This document shows, in pieces, positions 1-7,629 of a DNA stretch of 64,000 nt. The position numbers were made by a program, and so were the translations under genes. The stretch is from UBA6049 sp965662345 (lineage in GTDB: Bacteria > Bacteroidota > Bacteroidia > Flavobacteriales_G > Salibacteraceae). The DNA lies in NCBI GenBank assembly GCA_965662345.1, contig CBFIHE010000009.1:24455-88454 (forward strand). Direction: 5' to 3'. The notes beneath the pieces were generated by a model. The model saw nothing but the letters and a program-made list of their open reading frames with translations, made no database searches and was not told the origin of the DNA. The stretch's first letter is position 1, and every line of letters begins with the position of its first letter.

Positions 1-1
1 A

Positions 2-199
2 CCCGCATAAACCTCGATTTTTGTTTGAGTAAAATCCTGAAAAGTACAGGTTTAGAGCTGCCGACTTTCGCAACCTTCCAGTGTCCTATAAATAGAATCC
101 ACTCATGAGAGTGTAAACAGGCCTGATTTTGATAATCCGAGCTTCGCTCATAACGGTAAAAATGTTGATTTTACCAAACGTAACGAGATCTATGCGGGA
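2..199 (-). ncRNA. ssrS: 6S-like regulatory RNA
   Basis: On the minus strand this stretch folds into one long rod. The two ends pair (CCCGCATA with TATGCGGG, positions 192-199 and 2-9), followed inward by CTCG/CGAG, GTTTG/CAAAC and a perfect 8-bp pair GTAAAATC/GATTTTAC (plus-strand 167-174 and 29-36). Inside are a small GAGC-GAA-GCTC hairpin, a terminal CACTC-TCAT-GAGTG hairpin and a CCTG...CAGG hairpin on the 3' side. A closing stem, an internal bubble and a terminal stem-loop in about 200 nt are the 6S RNA architecture, which works by holding housekeeping RNA polymerase. It lies directly downstream of zapA and in the same direction, as ssrS does in many bacteria. The exact ends and expression are inferred. 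Confidence 0.75.
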
Positions 200-229
200 T
201 GATTTTCACCCCTTTACGGAGCATTACTT

Positions 230-535
230 TTAAGAACGTTCTACTTCGTCCAAGTAACTTGATAACCGTTTATTGAGCGTTTGAAGTTGAGAGGTTGTTT
301 CATTCATTGCTAGCTTACCAGAACCATCATGTTCTATAGCTCTATTGGCAAAAAAAAGTGCCGACATTGCTAGCAAATCTTGTTTATCTCTTACCGCGTA
401 ATTCTCTTCTAAATCACGCATATTCTCGTTGACCAATTTGGCCGCTTTGCGAATACTCTCTTCTTCTTTCCGCTCAATTTTTAGCGGATATACTCGATTT
501 CCCAGTGTGACTTTTATATGAAGTTCATCACTCAT
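230..535 (-). CDS. zapA: cell division protein ZapA
   Basis: A 101-residue protein of the ZapA family, which binds and cross-links FtsZ filaments at the division ring in the cytoplasm. It starts MSDELHIKVTLGNRVYPLKI, the usual N-terminal beta strand, followed by an R-K-E-E-E-S-I-R-K-A-A helix and a C-terminal coiled coil (about residues 60-101). Length is typical. It follows the coiled-coil gene at 541-831 with a 5-nt gap, so the two are probably one transcript, and the 6S-like RNA follows it. The match is by family pattern and neighbourhood; no close alternative. Confidence 0.9.
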   Translation of the reverse strand: MSDELHIKVTLGNRVYPLKIERKEEESIRKAAKLVNENMRDLEENYAVRDKQDLLAMSALFFANRAIEHDGSGKLAMNETTSQLQTLNKRLSSYLDEVERS

Positions 536-540
536 GGTTC

Positions 541-831
541 TTACTTATTCAACATGGCAATACATTCATCTACTTCTCTCATCAGCTCTTTAACCCTCTT
601 CTTCATCTCTGTTCTATCTTCCTGCTCATCGGGTATGGCATTTACTATGCGTAACGCCTCTTTTTCTTGCTGCAATTGCCTTATATCTTGTTTTAGTGCT
701 TCATTTTGACGCACTAGGTCATCGCGTTCTTGAACTAAACGATTAACGTTATCAATAGAGATTTGGTGTAATTCCATTAACCGATTGATTCGTTTCTCCA
801 ACGCGGTTAATGATAACTTGTAATCTTCCAT
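541..831 (-). CDS. small coiled-coil protein upstream of zapA
   Basis: A 96-residue, highly charged protein with heptad-like leucines over most of its length (L-V-Q-E-R-D-D-L-V-R-Q-N-E-A-L-K and further) and no signal peptide or membrane segment, so a cytoplasmic coiled coil. It is the first gene of a likely operon with zapA. Proteins of this kind precede zapA in many Bacteroidota and may act as a ZapB-like partner, but that role is inferred from position only. A strong -7 element (TACATTTG, 854-861) lies 22 nt upstream of the ATG, supporting this start. Confidence 0.75.
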   Translation of the reverse strand: MEDYKLSLTALEKRINRLMELHQISIDNVNRLVQERDDLVRQNEALKQDIRQLQQEKEALRIVNAIPDEQEDRTEMKKRVKELMREVDECIAMLNK

Positions 832-853
832 ATCCGATGTTAAACGTACTATG

Positions 854-861
854 CAAATGTA
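854..861 (-). promoter_or_regulatory. -7 promoter element of the coiled-coil/zapA operon
   Basis: TACATTTG on the minus strand matches the Bacteroidota -7 consensus TAnnTTTG, 22 nt before the start codon at 831. No clear -33 TTG was found. Confidence 0.55.
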
Positions 862-947
862 GGCTGCACATGTGAGGAAACAAATTTTTAACGTGGGTAT
901 TGTGATAATACGATGTAGAGATGCTTCAGCCCAAGCGACCCAAAACT

Positions 948-955
948 TAGATTTG
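948..955 (+). promoter_or_regulatory. -7 promoter element, apparently leaderless
   Basis: TAGATTTG matches TAnnTTTG and ends 6 nt before the ATG at 962. Transcription starting about 6-7 nt downstream would begin at the start codon. The same spacing recurs at 2678, 27136, 37531 and 56092. Confidence 0.5.
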
Positions 956-961
956 TCTTTA

Positions 962-2680
962 ATGACACATAAAAAATTACTCTATTTACTGTTTTGGCTG
1001 CTTAGCCTCACACAATTGCATGCGCAAGAAAAAGTTTACCCTCAGGGCTACTTTAGGTCACCTGTGGATATCCCAATCCGCCTTGCTGGTAACTTTGGAG
1101 AAATAAGAGGAAATCATTTTCACGCAGGGTTAGATATTAAAACCAATCAAGTTGAAGGATTGAATATTTATGCTTCAGCCTCTGGATATGTGTCTCGAAT
1201 AAAAATATCGCTGTACGGTTACGGTAAGGTTTTGTACGTTACGCATCCGAATGGATTCACCACTGCCTATGCACACTTACAGCAATTTAATGATACGCTC
1301 GAAGCGTACGTGCGTAAGCATCAATACCTCAGAGAATCATTTGAGATTGAACTGTTTCCTGCTCCAGGAGAACTCCCCGTTGAAAAGGGAGAGGTTATTG
1401 CCCTTTCTGGAAATACGGGCGGATCTGGTGGCCCACATCTACATTTTGAAATAAGAGAAACCGCAACATCTATTCCCATTAATCCGCTAAAGTTTGGGTT
1501 TGCCATTCAAGACAACATCAAACCCATTCTTAAAACACTATCCTTTTACCCGCTTAACGATACAAGTATTGTAAACGGAGAAAACACACCGTTGCACCTT
1601 ACCCTCAGAGGAAGTAATGGAAACTACAGTATTCCAGGTCCTATGAATCTTTCAGCAAGAGGAGTAATAGGGGTTGGAATAGAGGCTATTGATCGCTTTA
1701 ATGGTTCCTCTAACCGATGTGGAGTGTATAGTATTCGTTTAGATGTAGATGGGGAAACACACTACGAGCATGAGATGGAGCGCATTCCATTTGAGCTATC
1801 GCGATACATTAATAGTCATGTAGACTACTACGAAACCAAAAAGAATAGAAGAAGGGTTCAAAAAAGCTATTTAGACCCCAACAATAAGCTCAATATTTAC
1901 AAAAACGTGAAGTTGAGCGGCAAGCTATTCTTTTCAACTTTTGGTCATGACGTTCACTACACCGTAAAAGACTTTTACGGGAATACGAGTGCGGTACATG
2001 CTTCTATTGCAGCAGACACAACTACGGTGATTCATCCAAAAGCTCGCAAGGGATTATTTTTCGCCTACAACGCTCCTAACTCATATAAAACAGACTCTTT
2101 TAAGCTCTTTCTTCCAGCAGGTTCTCTTTATAAAAACACCTATTTCAATTATAAACGAACCAAACAGACTTTTCCGTTCTTAACCAGTATTCATCATGCT
2201 CACAACCTGTATGTACCTCTTCATTCTTACGCCACAATGCAGATAAACATAGCCACTGTTCCTGATTCGCTCAGGTCGAAGCTCTATGCCGTTTCGCTGA
2301 AAGAAAATTTAAGTGTACTGAGCCCAGAAGGAGGCTCAGTTGAAGGCAGCTGGCTTATTTTCAAGTCTAGAAGCTTTGGACCGTATAGCGTCTTGGCAGA
2401 TACCCAAGTTCCTTCTGTATGGTTAAAAAAAGGTATATCAGGCAAAGCCGATGCTGGTTCATCAATTGTTTTCTCTATTAAAGATAATGAGTCGGGTATA
2501 GCAAATTACCGAGGCGAAATTAATGGCGAATGGGTGCTCATGGAGTACGATCGGAAAACCAAAGAATTAACCTACACGGTGGATGGCTCGGATCTTAACG
2601 AGGGGGTTAATGAGTTAAAGGTTACCATTACAGATGCCGTAGGAAATACCCAAATGCGAAAAACATCGTTTATTTGGTAG
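962..2680 (+). CDS. secreted M23 family metallopeptidase
   Basis: A 572-residue exported zinc peptidase of the M23 (LytM/peptidoglycan endopeptidase) family. Residues 1-22 form a signal peptide ending L-H-A-Q. The catalytic domain follows, with zinc ligands HAGLD (His54, Asp58) and a later G-P-H-L-H-F-E motif, so the enzyme looks intact and probably cuts cell-wall peptides in the periplasm. The remaining ~380 residues are beta-rich with an Ig-like end. A GTG at 872 would extend the frame by 30 residues, but that extension carries the promoter element and lacks a leader peptide, so the ATG at 962 is preferred. The next gene starts 11 nt after the stop. The substrate is inferred from the family. 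Confidence 0.88.
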   Translation: MTHKKLLYLLFWLLSLTQLHAQEKVYPQGYFRSPVDIPIRLAGNFGEIRGNHFHAGLDIKTNQVEGLNIYASASGYVSRIKISLYGYGKVLYVTHPNGFTTAYAHLQQFNDTLEAYVRKHQYLRESFEIELFPAPGELPVEKGEVIALSGNTGGSGGPHLHFEIRETATSIPINPLKFGFAIQDNIKPILKTLSFYPLNDTSIVNGENTPLHLTLRGSNGNYSIPGPMNLSARGVIGVGIEAIDRFNGSSNRCGVYSIRLDVDGETHYEHEMERIPFELSRYINSHVDYYETKKNRRRVQKSYLDPNNKLNIYKNVKLSGKLFFSTFGHDVHYTVKDFYGNTSAVHASIAADTTTVIHPKARKGLFFAYNAPNSYKTDSFKLFLPAGSLYKNTYFNYKRTKQTFPFLTSIHHAHNLYVPLHSYATMQINIATVPDSLRSKLYAVSLKENLSVLSPEGGSVEGSWLIFKSRSFGPYSVLADTQVPSVWLKKGISGKADAGSSIVFSIKDNESGIANYRGEINGEWVLMEYDRKTKELTYTVDGSDLNEGVNELKVTITDAVGNTQMRKTSFIW

Positions 2681-2685
2681 ATTTG
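2678..2685 (+). promoter_or_regulatory. -7 promoter element, apparently leaderless
   Basis: TAGATTTG overlaps the stop codon of the peptidase gene and ends 6 nt before the ATG at 2692, the same geometry as at 948-962. It may give the downstream gene its own start. Confidence 0.4.
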
Positions 2686-2691
2686 CTTTCT

Positions 2692-3330
2692 ATGAAACAC
2701 GTATTACTTGCAACGGCTGCTCTTATTTGTTTGCTATTTTCAAATTCAATTACTGCTCAAAATCAAGATTCTAATCTGGTTCAATTTAGCGGTGTGGTGC
2801 TAAATGCTGATAGTTTAACCCCAGTTCCCTTTGCAGCAATCATCATCCAAAACTCGCATAGAGGTACAACATCAGATTATTATGGTTACTTCTCTTTTGT
2901 GGCAGAGGTTGGAGACACTATTGAGTTTTCAAGTATAGGTTTCCAAAAAGAATCTTATATCATACCAGATACGCTAAGCACAAACCGTTATTCACTCATA
3001 CAGCTTATGAGTTCAGATACCTTTCTATTGCCAGAGGTTGAAATTTACCCTTGGCCCAGTAAATCTGAGTTTCGGGAGGCATTCCTTAGCTTGAATTTGA
3101 ATAGAACAGATTATGACAGAGCTTTTGCCAATCTAGATAAAAGAGCAATGCGACAAGCAGCAATGGAAATGCCAATGGCAGATGGATCTGCAAATTTCAA
3201 GTACGCCCAGTACAACAGGAATAGCCAGTTATATTATGCTGGCCAATATCCTTCATGGACTATTTTAAACCCAATTGCATGGGCTCAGTTTATTGATTCT
3301 TGGAAAAAAGGTGACTTTAAAAAGCAATAG
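2692..3330 (+). CDS. secreted protein with carboxypeptidase-like regulatory domain
   Basis: A 212-residue exported protein. The signal peptide (about residues 1-23, ending S-I-T-A-Q) is followed by a CarboxypepD_reg-like beta sandwich (about residues 30-115: F-S-G-V-V-L-N-A-D-S-L-T-P-V-P-F-A and G-Y-F-S-F). This domain in Bacteroidota often sits at the front of TonB receptors, but here it stands alone. The C-terminal ~95 residues are unassigned. It precedes a TonB receptor and lipoprotein on the same strand, so a role in the same outer-membrane system is plausible. An upstream ATG at 2674 would add six residues overlapping the promoter-like TAGATTTG, so 2692 is chosen. Function unknown. Confidence 0.8.
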   Translation: MKHVLLATAALICLLFSNSITAQNQDSNLVQFSGVVLNADSLTPVPFAAIIIQNSHRGTTSDYYGYFSFVAEVGDTIEFSSIGFQKESYIIPDTLSTNRYSLIQLMSSDTFLLPEVEIYPWPSKSEFREAFLSLNLNRTDYDRAFANLDKRAMRQAAMEMPMADGSANFKYAQYNRNSQLYYAGQYPSWTILNPIAWAQFIDSWKKGDFKKQ

Positions 3331-3385
3331 ACATTGCGCAATACCTCTAGTAACTTCTCGTTTCTTTACACATTGCTTATAAAAC

Positions 3386-3393
3386 TACCTTTG
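3386..3393 (+). promoter_or_regulatory. -7 promoter element of the TonB receptor gene
   Basis: TACCTTTG matches TAnnTTTG and lies 14 nt before the GTG start at 3408, in a 77-nt intergenic gap. Confidence 0.5.
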
Positions 3394-3407
3394 GAGCTTT
3401 TTGCAAC

Positions 3408-5933
3408 GTGAAACATATAGTAGGATTTCTTCTGTTCCTCGTACTCTTCTCTAGTGGAGTTATTGCCCAAGAAAAGACTCTTTTAAAGGGAGTTGTTTTA
3501 GATGAAAATGGCATGCCACTTTCAGGGGCAAACGTTAGCGTTAAAGGTTTTTCAGAAGGCGTATCTACTGATATTAATGGAAATTATTCACTTCCCCTTA
3601 AACCAAATAGGCCCACTGTTGTATTGTGCACTTTTATTGGGTTTGATACCGCAACATTTAACGTAGAGGCCGCAGCTGGAGAAACCGTGAAGCATACATT
3701 TAGAATGTATTTTGCTGCAGAAACCATTGGCCAAGTAACCATTACCGATGAACGAACCAGGCAAACCACAATGGTTCGTATTGACCCAAAGAGTATAGAT
3801 CAACTGCCTGCTCCTAATGCAAGTATTGAGAAAACCTTACAGTTTCAAGGAATGGGGGTTTCCAGCAACAATGAAATGAGTTCACAATACAACGTGCGTG
3901 GCGGTAACTATGACGAGAATCTTATTTATGTAAACGATGTTGCCGTATACCGACCTTTCTTAGTGCGCAGTGGACAACAAGAAGGGCTCAGCTTCATTAA
4001 CCCAAAAATGGTTAGTAACATAAACTTTAGCGCAGGTGGTTTTGAAGCCAAATACGGAGATAAAATGTCTAGCGTACTTGATGTTCAATATAAGAAGCCG
4101 CAAAGGAGATTTGGTGGAAGCGTTGAAGCTAGTTTGTTGGGGGCTAATCTGCACCTAGAGAATACAAACAAGAACTATAGATTTACACAAATTCATGGTT
4201 TCAGATACCGCACCAATCAATACTTATTGAGCGGTCTAGAAACTCAAGGCGACTACCAGCCTACTTTTATGGATTACCAGACCTATCTGACTTTTGACAT
4301 TACTCCAGACTGGGAAATTGCTGGTTTTTTCAACTATGCACGCAACAATTATCGTTTTGCACCAGAAACCAGAGAAACAGAATTTGGAACCTTTAATGAA
4401 GCCCTAAGACTAACTGTCTTCTTTGAAGGTCAAGAAATAAACGCCTATAACACTGGGGTGGCTGCTTTATCTACCACTTATCAGCCCACAGATAAGCTTT
4501 GGCTTAAATTTATAGCATCTGGAACACGCTCTGTTGAAGAAGAACGATTTGATGTTGAAGGCGCTTACAGATTGGATGAACTAGACAGGGATTTAGGTTC
4601 AGACAATTTTGGTAATGCTATAAATACTCGAGGAATAGGTGGATTTCTAGACCATGCAAGGAACTTCTTAGATGTTTCAATAGCTTCTCTAGAACACAAA
4701 GGATCTTACTTTGGTAAAGAGTACTCCTTTGATTGGGGACTAAAAGGTCAGCTAGAAGAAATAGAAGATGAATACAGTGAGTGGCAAAATTTAGATTCTT
4801 CTGGATACTCTATTCCTCAACCCCCACCCTTTTCTGGTAGACCAACCATTGAGCTGTATGAAGTGGTACGAAGTGAGAATACGATTTCTTCTCAACGTGT
4901 TATGGGATATGGGCAAGTAAGAAGAACATTTCAGCTAGACAGTCATGAAATAGCGGTTAATGTTGGCGCTAGACTAAACTATTGGAGTTTTAACAATGAG
5001 TTAGTAGGCGGTCCCAGAGCAAGTTTAAGCTGGAAACCCAATCGTGGAAAGAACATATTATTCAAAGCTGCTTGGGGTTATTATCATCAACCTGTTTTTT
5101 ATCGTGAAATGCGCAATTTACAGGGTGAAATCAATCCAAATATTAAGGCTCAAACTTCCATTCACTATCTAGTTGGTATGGACTATGTCTTCAATATGTG
5201 GGGTAGACCTTTTAAACTGCAATCAGAAGTGTACTACAAGCAACTTAATAATTTAATTCCTTACGAAATAGACAACGTTCGCATTCGCTATTATGCGGAA
5301 AACAATGCCACAGGATATGCCACAGGAATTGATTTCAAAATGAACGGAGAGTTTGTTCCAGGGGTTGAATCATGGGCTAGCATGAGCATCATGCAAACCC
5401 GAGAAGATTTAAATGATGATTTTTACTTTACCTACACCGATGCAAATGGAAATGAGACCTTTCCAGGGAACTCATTCAGACCGCCTGTAGATTCTCAACG
5501 GGTAGAACCAGGATATATTCCCAGACCAACAGACCAGCGGGTTACATTTGCGTTGTTCTTCCAAGACTACTTGCCAAACGACCCAACTACCAAAATGAAT
5601 TTGAATTTAGTTTTTGGAACAGGCTTGCCTTTTGGACCACCGTCATATAATAGGTATCAAGATACTTTACGTATTCCGCCTTATAGAAGGGTGGATATTG
5701 GACTTTCAAAACAACTACTAAGACCTGAACGTGCTAACCGTAAAAAATTAGGTACAAAAAAGGTATTTAACCATATAGATAAGATTTGGCTCAATGTTGA
5801 AGTATTCAACTTATTGGGTGTGAACAATACCATCTCTTATCTTTGGGTTCGAGACATTACAGATAGGCAGTATGCCATTCCCAATTACCTCACGTCTCGA
5901 CAAGTAAATGTTAGATTAATTGTGGATTTTTAG
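3408..5933 (+). CDS. TonB-dependent outer membrane receptor
   Basis: An 841-residue outer-membrane receptor of the SusC/RagA-like, CarboxypepD_reg-bearing class. In order: signal peptide (1-20, ending V-I-A-Q), a carboxypeptidase-regulatory beta domain (about 25-110), a plug domain (about 125-230, with Q-Y-N-V-R-G-G-N-Y-D-E-N), then a beta-barrel ending in the aromatic V-R-L-I-V-D-F. It should take up a large or scarce substrate using TonB energy. The start is GTG at 3408, giving a clean signal peptide. The lipoprotein gene begins 3 nt after the stop, so the pair is probably co-transcribed. No SusD is present, which argues against a typical glycan-utilisation locus. Substrate not predictable. 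Confidence 0.92.
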   Translation: MKHIVGFLLFLVLFSSGVIAQEKTLLKGVVLDENGMPLSGANVSVKGFSEGVSTDINGNYSLPLKPNRPTVVLCTFIGFDTATFNVEAAAGETVKHTFRMYFAAETIGQVTITDERTRQTTMVRIDPKSIDQLPAPNASIEKTLQFQGMGVSSNNEMSSQYNVRGGNYDENLIYVNDVAVYRPFLVRSGQQEGLSFINPKMVSNINFSAGGFEAKYGDKMSSVLDVQYKKPQRRFGGSVEASLLGANLHLENTNKNYRFTQIHGFRYRTNQYLLSGLETQGDYQPTFMDYQTYLTFDITPDWEIAGFFNYARNNYRFAPETRETEFGTFNEALRLTVFFEGQEINAYNTGVAALSTTYQPTDKLWLKFIASGTRSVEEERFDVEGAYRLDELDRDLGSDNFGNAINTRGIGGFLDHARNFLDVSIASLEHKGSYFGKEYSFDWGLKGQLEEIEDEYSEWQNLDSSGYSIPQPPPFSGRPTIELYEVVRSENTISSQRVMGYGQVRRTFQLDSHEIAVNVGARLNYWSFNNELVGGPRASLSWKPNRGKNILFKAAWGYYHQPVFYREMRNLQGEINPNIKAQTSIHYLVGMDYVFNMWGRPFKLQSEVYYKQLNNLIPYEIDNVRIRYYAENNATGYATGIDFKMNGEFVPGVESWASMSIMQTREDLNDDFYFTYTDANGNETFPGNSFRPPVDSQRVEPGYIPRPTDQRVTFALFFQDYLPNDPTTKMNLNLVFGTGLPFGPPSYNRYQDTLRIPPYRRVDIGLSKQLLRPERANRKKLGTKKVFNHIDKIWLNVEVFNLLGVNNTISYLWVRDITDRQYAIPNYLTSRQVNVRLIVDF

Positions 5934-5936
5934 AAT

Positions 5937-6695
5937 ATGCGTATAGTAAGCTTCATATCGTTTTTGTCTTTGGTGATTTTGGCTGGTTGCTCACAAAACG
6001 ATCTTCCTGTAGACGAGCCCACCGTTGAAGAGGTGGTCTATTTAAACAGTTACTTATTGGAAAAAAATCTCTTTTCAGTAGACGACACACTTGACCTATA
6101 CAGCTTTTATACGGTGAATGATTCGGCCTTGTTAAGAGAAGAAATGGCAAATATTCGCGCCTACTTCTGGAATGAGAATTACCCCAGCGCCAAAAGCACG
6201 GCTTTGTTTACAAGAGCTGGTGCACGTTGGGTTTTGCAAGATGACGACCCCAAAGAAATTTATGATGATAGAGCTACTTACCTAGAAGTAGATGATGCTT
6301 CAACAGATTCTTTACTGCTTGCGGTAGAAACAGACTCAATTATGTTCTTGGTCAAGCAAAGTGCTGCTAGATTAATGTCTGTTACTTCATCTCTGCCCAG
6401 TAGTACGGTTTTGATTGATCTAAGAGAACCTGCCAGGCCAGGGTTTGCTACTGTAGAAACAAGTGCTCACCGCTATTTGTGGTTTATGACAGACCTAAGA
6501 GGAAATACCAGATTAGGCGTAGAGACTGAAGACCCCGATTTCAAATTCTACAACATAACCAAGGTATTAGCCACTTTACACCCAGAGTACAGTAATCCAA
6601 CCGTTGCAGAAAATAGCGATTATCGCATTTCTGTAATTGGATTGGATACAAATAGAAAAGCCCTCTTCATGGCTGAAAAGGGCTTCTCCAATTAA
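5937..6695 (+). CDS. lipoprotein paired with the TonB receptor
   Basis: A 252-residue lipoprotein. The leader ends L-I-L-A-G-C, so Cys18 is the predicted lipidation site, followed by S-Q-N-D, an acidic stretch compatible with surface export in Bacteroidota. The rest is a beta-rich globular domain I cannot place firmly; DUF4249-type lipoproteins occupy this position next to similar receptors, but the match is not clear. The start is 3 nt after the receptor stop, indicating coupled expression. A role as surface accessory or substrate-binding partner of the receptor is inferred from context. A GC hairpin near the 3' end (about 6657-6684) is inside the reading frame. Confidence 0.75.
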   Translation: MRIVSFISFLSLVILAGCSQNDLPVDEPTVEEVVYLNSYLLEKNLFSVDDTLDLYSFYTVNDSALLREEMANIRAYFWNENYPSAKSTALFTRAGARWVLQDDDPKEIYDDRATYLEVDDASTDSLLLAVETDSIMFLVKQSAARLMSVTSSLPSSTVLIDLREPARPGFATVETSAHRYLWFMTDLRGNTRLGVETEDPDFKFYNITKVLATLHPEYSNPTVAENSDYRISVIGLDTNRKALFMAEKGFSN

Positions 6696-6709
6696 GTTAT
6701 TTCTATCAC

Positions 6710-7531
6710 CTATTTGGCGCGAACGGTCTCCATAATTTCTGGGCCAAGGTACTTCTCAAGAATTTCTTGGTATTCGCTTCTTGCAGTAAACTTGAATCCA
6801 GTATTAAAGAATTCATCAAATAATAGCTGCCAAGCAGATGCTTGATTAAAAGCAAACCCGAATTCCTCATTCTTAACCGTGGCAATGCTATGCATTTTTA
6901 TATCCAAACCATCTCGTGTTCTCCATCTCCAAAAGGTAATCAAATCAATTACCGCGAAGTATTTACCCTCTCCTGATGCCAAAAGCTCTCGCATATCATC
7001 TTTGGTGTCAACATATTTAACAACCATATCAGAATGATGAAATGCTTTGATTTTCTTCAGCTCCTCTTCATGCGTAGTCCCTAAACGAACCAAAGCAGTC
7101 ATACCGTCAAACTTTTCTGGTATTTCACCATAGTTCTCCAGGGTTTGAACCCCTGAAGCAGTAATAAGAACAGATGCGTTTTTTAAATATGCTGGAGAAA
7201 AAGAAACTTCTTGAGCTCTTTCTTTAGTTATGGTAATTGATGCTGAGCCAATATCTTCACCATCGTTTTTAGCTGCATTGTATACTTCAGCAAAAGTTGA
7301 CTTTGCCTCAAAAGTTAGTGTAGCATCAATCTGTTTGTGCTTCTTGAGCCAATCTGTGAATTCACGGAGAATGTCTGCCTCTAAGCCTACAATCTTTCCA
7401 TTCTCTTCAAACATATAAGGGTACTCATTCAAATAGGCTACATGTACTTCTGCCGTACTCTTGTAGTCTTGAGCTTTGAGTGCTACAATTGAAAGAGCTG
7501 CAAAAAGTAAGGTACTTATAATGCGTTTCAT
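6710..7531 (-). CDS. periplasmic solute-binding protein, family 3
   Basis: A 273-residue exported protein with a signal peptide (1-20, ending L-K-A-Q) and the SBP family 3 fold: start of lobe I with V-A-Y-L-N-E-Y-P-Y-M and I-V-G-L-E-A-D-I, the S-I-T-I-T-K-E-R segment, and the G-T-T-H-E-E-E-L hinge region. Such proteins usually bring amino acids to an ABC importer, but no permease or ATPase is next to it, so it may instead be an independent sensor or serve a distant transporter. It is flanked on both sides by intergenic sequence and is likely monocistronic. Binding residues cannot be named from sequence alone. Confidence 0.82.
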   Translation of the reverse strand: MKRIISTLLFAALSIVALKAQDYKSTAEVHVAYLNEYPYMFEENGKIVGLEADILREFTDWLKKHKQIDATLTFEAKSTFAEVYNAAKNDGEDIGSASITITKERAQEVSFSPAYLKNASVLITASGVQTLENYGEIPEKFDGMTALVRLGTTHEEELKKIKAFHHSDMVVKYVDTKDDMRELLASGEGKYFAVIDLITFWRWRTRDGLDIKMHSIATVKNEEFGFAFNQASAWQLLFDEFFNTGFKFTARSEYQEILEKYLGPEIMETVRAK

Positions 7532-7562
7532 TTTTGTTCAATTAAGGGTTACAAATTTCGCG

Positions 7563-7570
7563 CAAAAGTA
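7563..7570 (-). promoter_or_regulatory. -7 promoter element of the solute-binding protein gene
   Basis: TACTTTTG on the minus strand, 31 nt before the start at 7531, matches TAnnTTTG. Confidence 0.55.
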
Positions 7571-7629
7571 AGGCTAGTGTTTGTTCCTAAAATTACGAGA
7601 AAACCACCACCATATTAAATCAACGTTAA

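Noticed and set aside
872..961. Upstream GTG start extending the M23 peptidase
   Set aside because: The extension lacks a signal peptide at its front and contains the promoter element at 948-955.
6656..6684. Hairpin AAGCCCT...AGGGCTT near the end of the lipoprotein gene as a terminator
   Set aside because: It is inside the reading frame with no following T tract; a role is possible but not supported.
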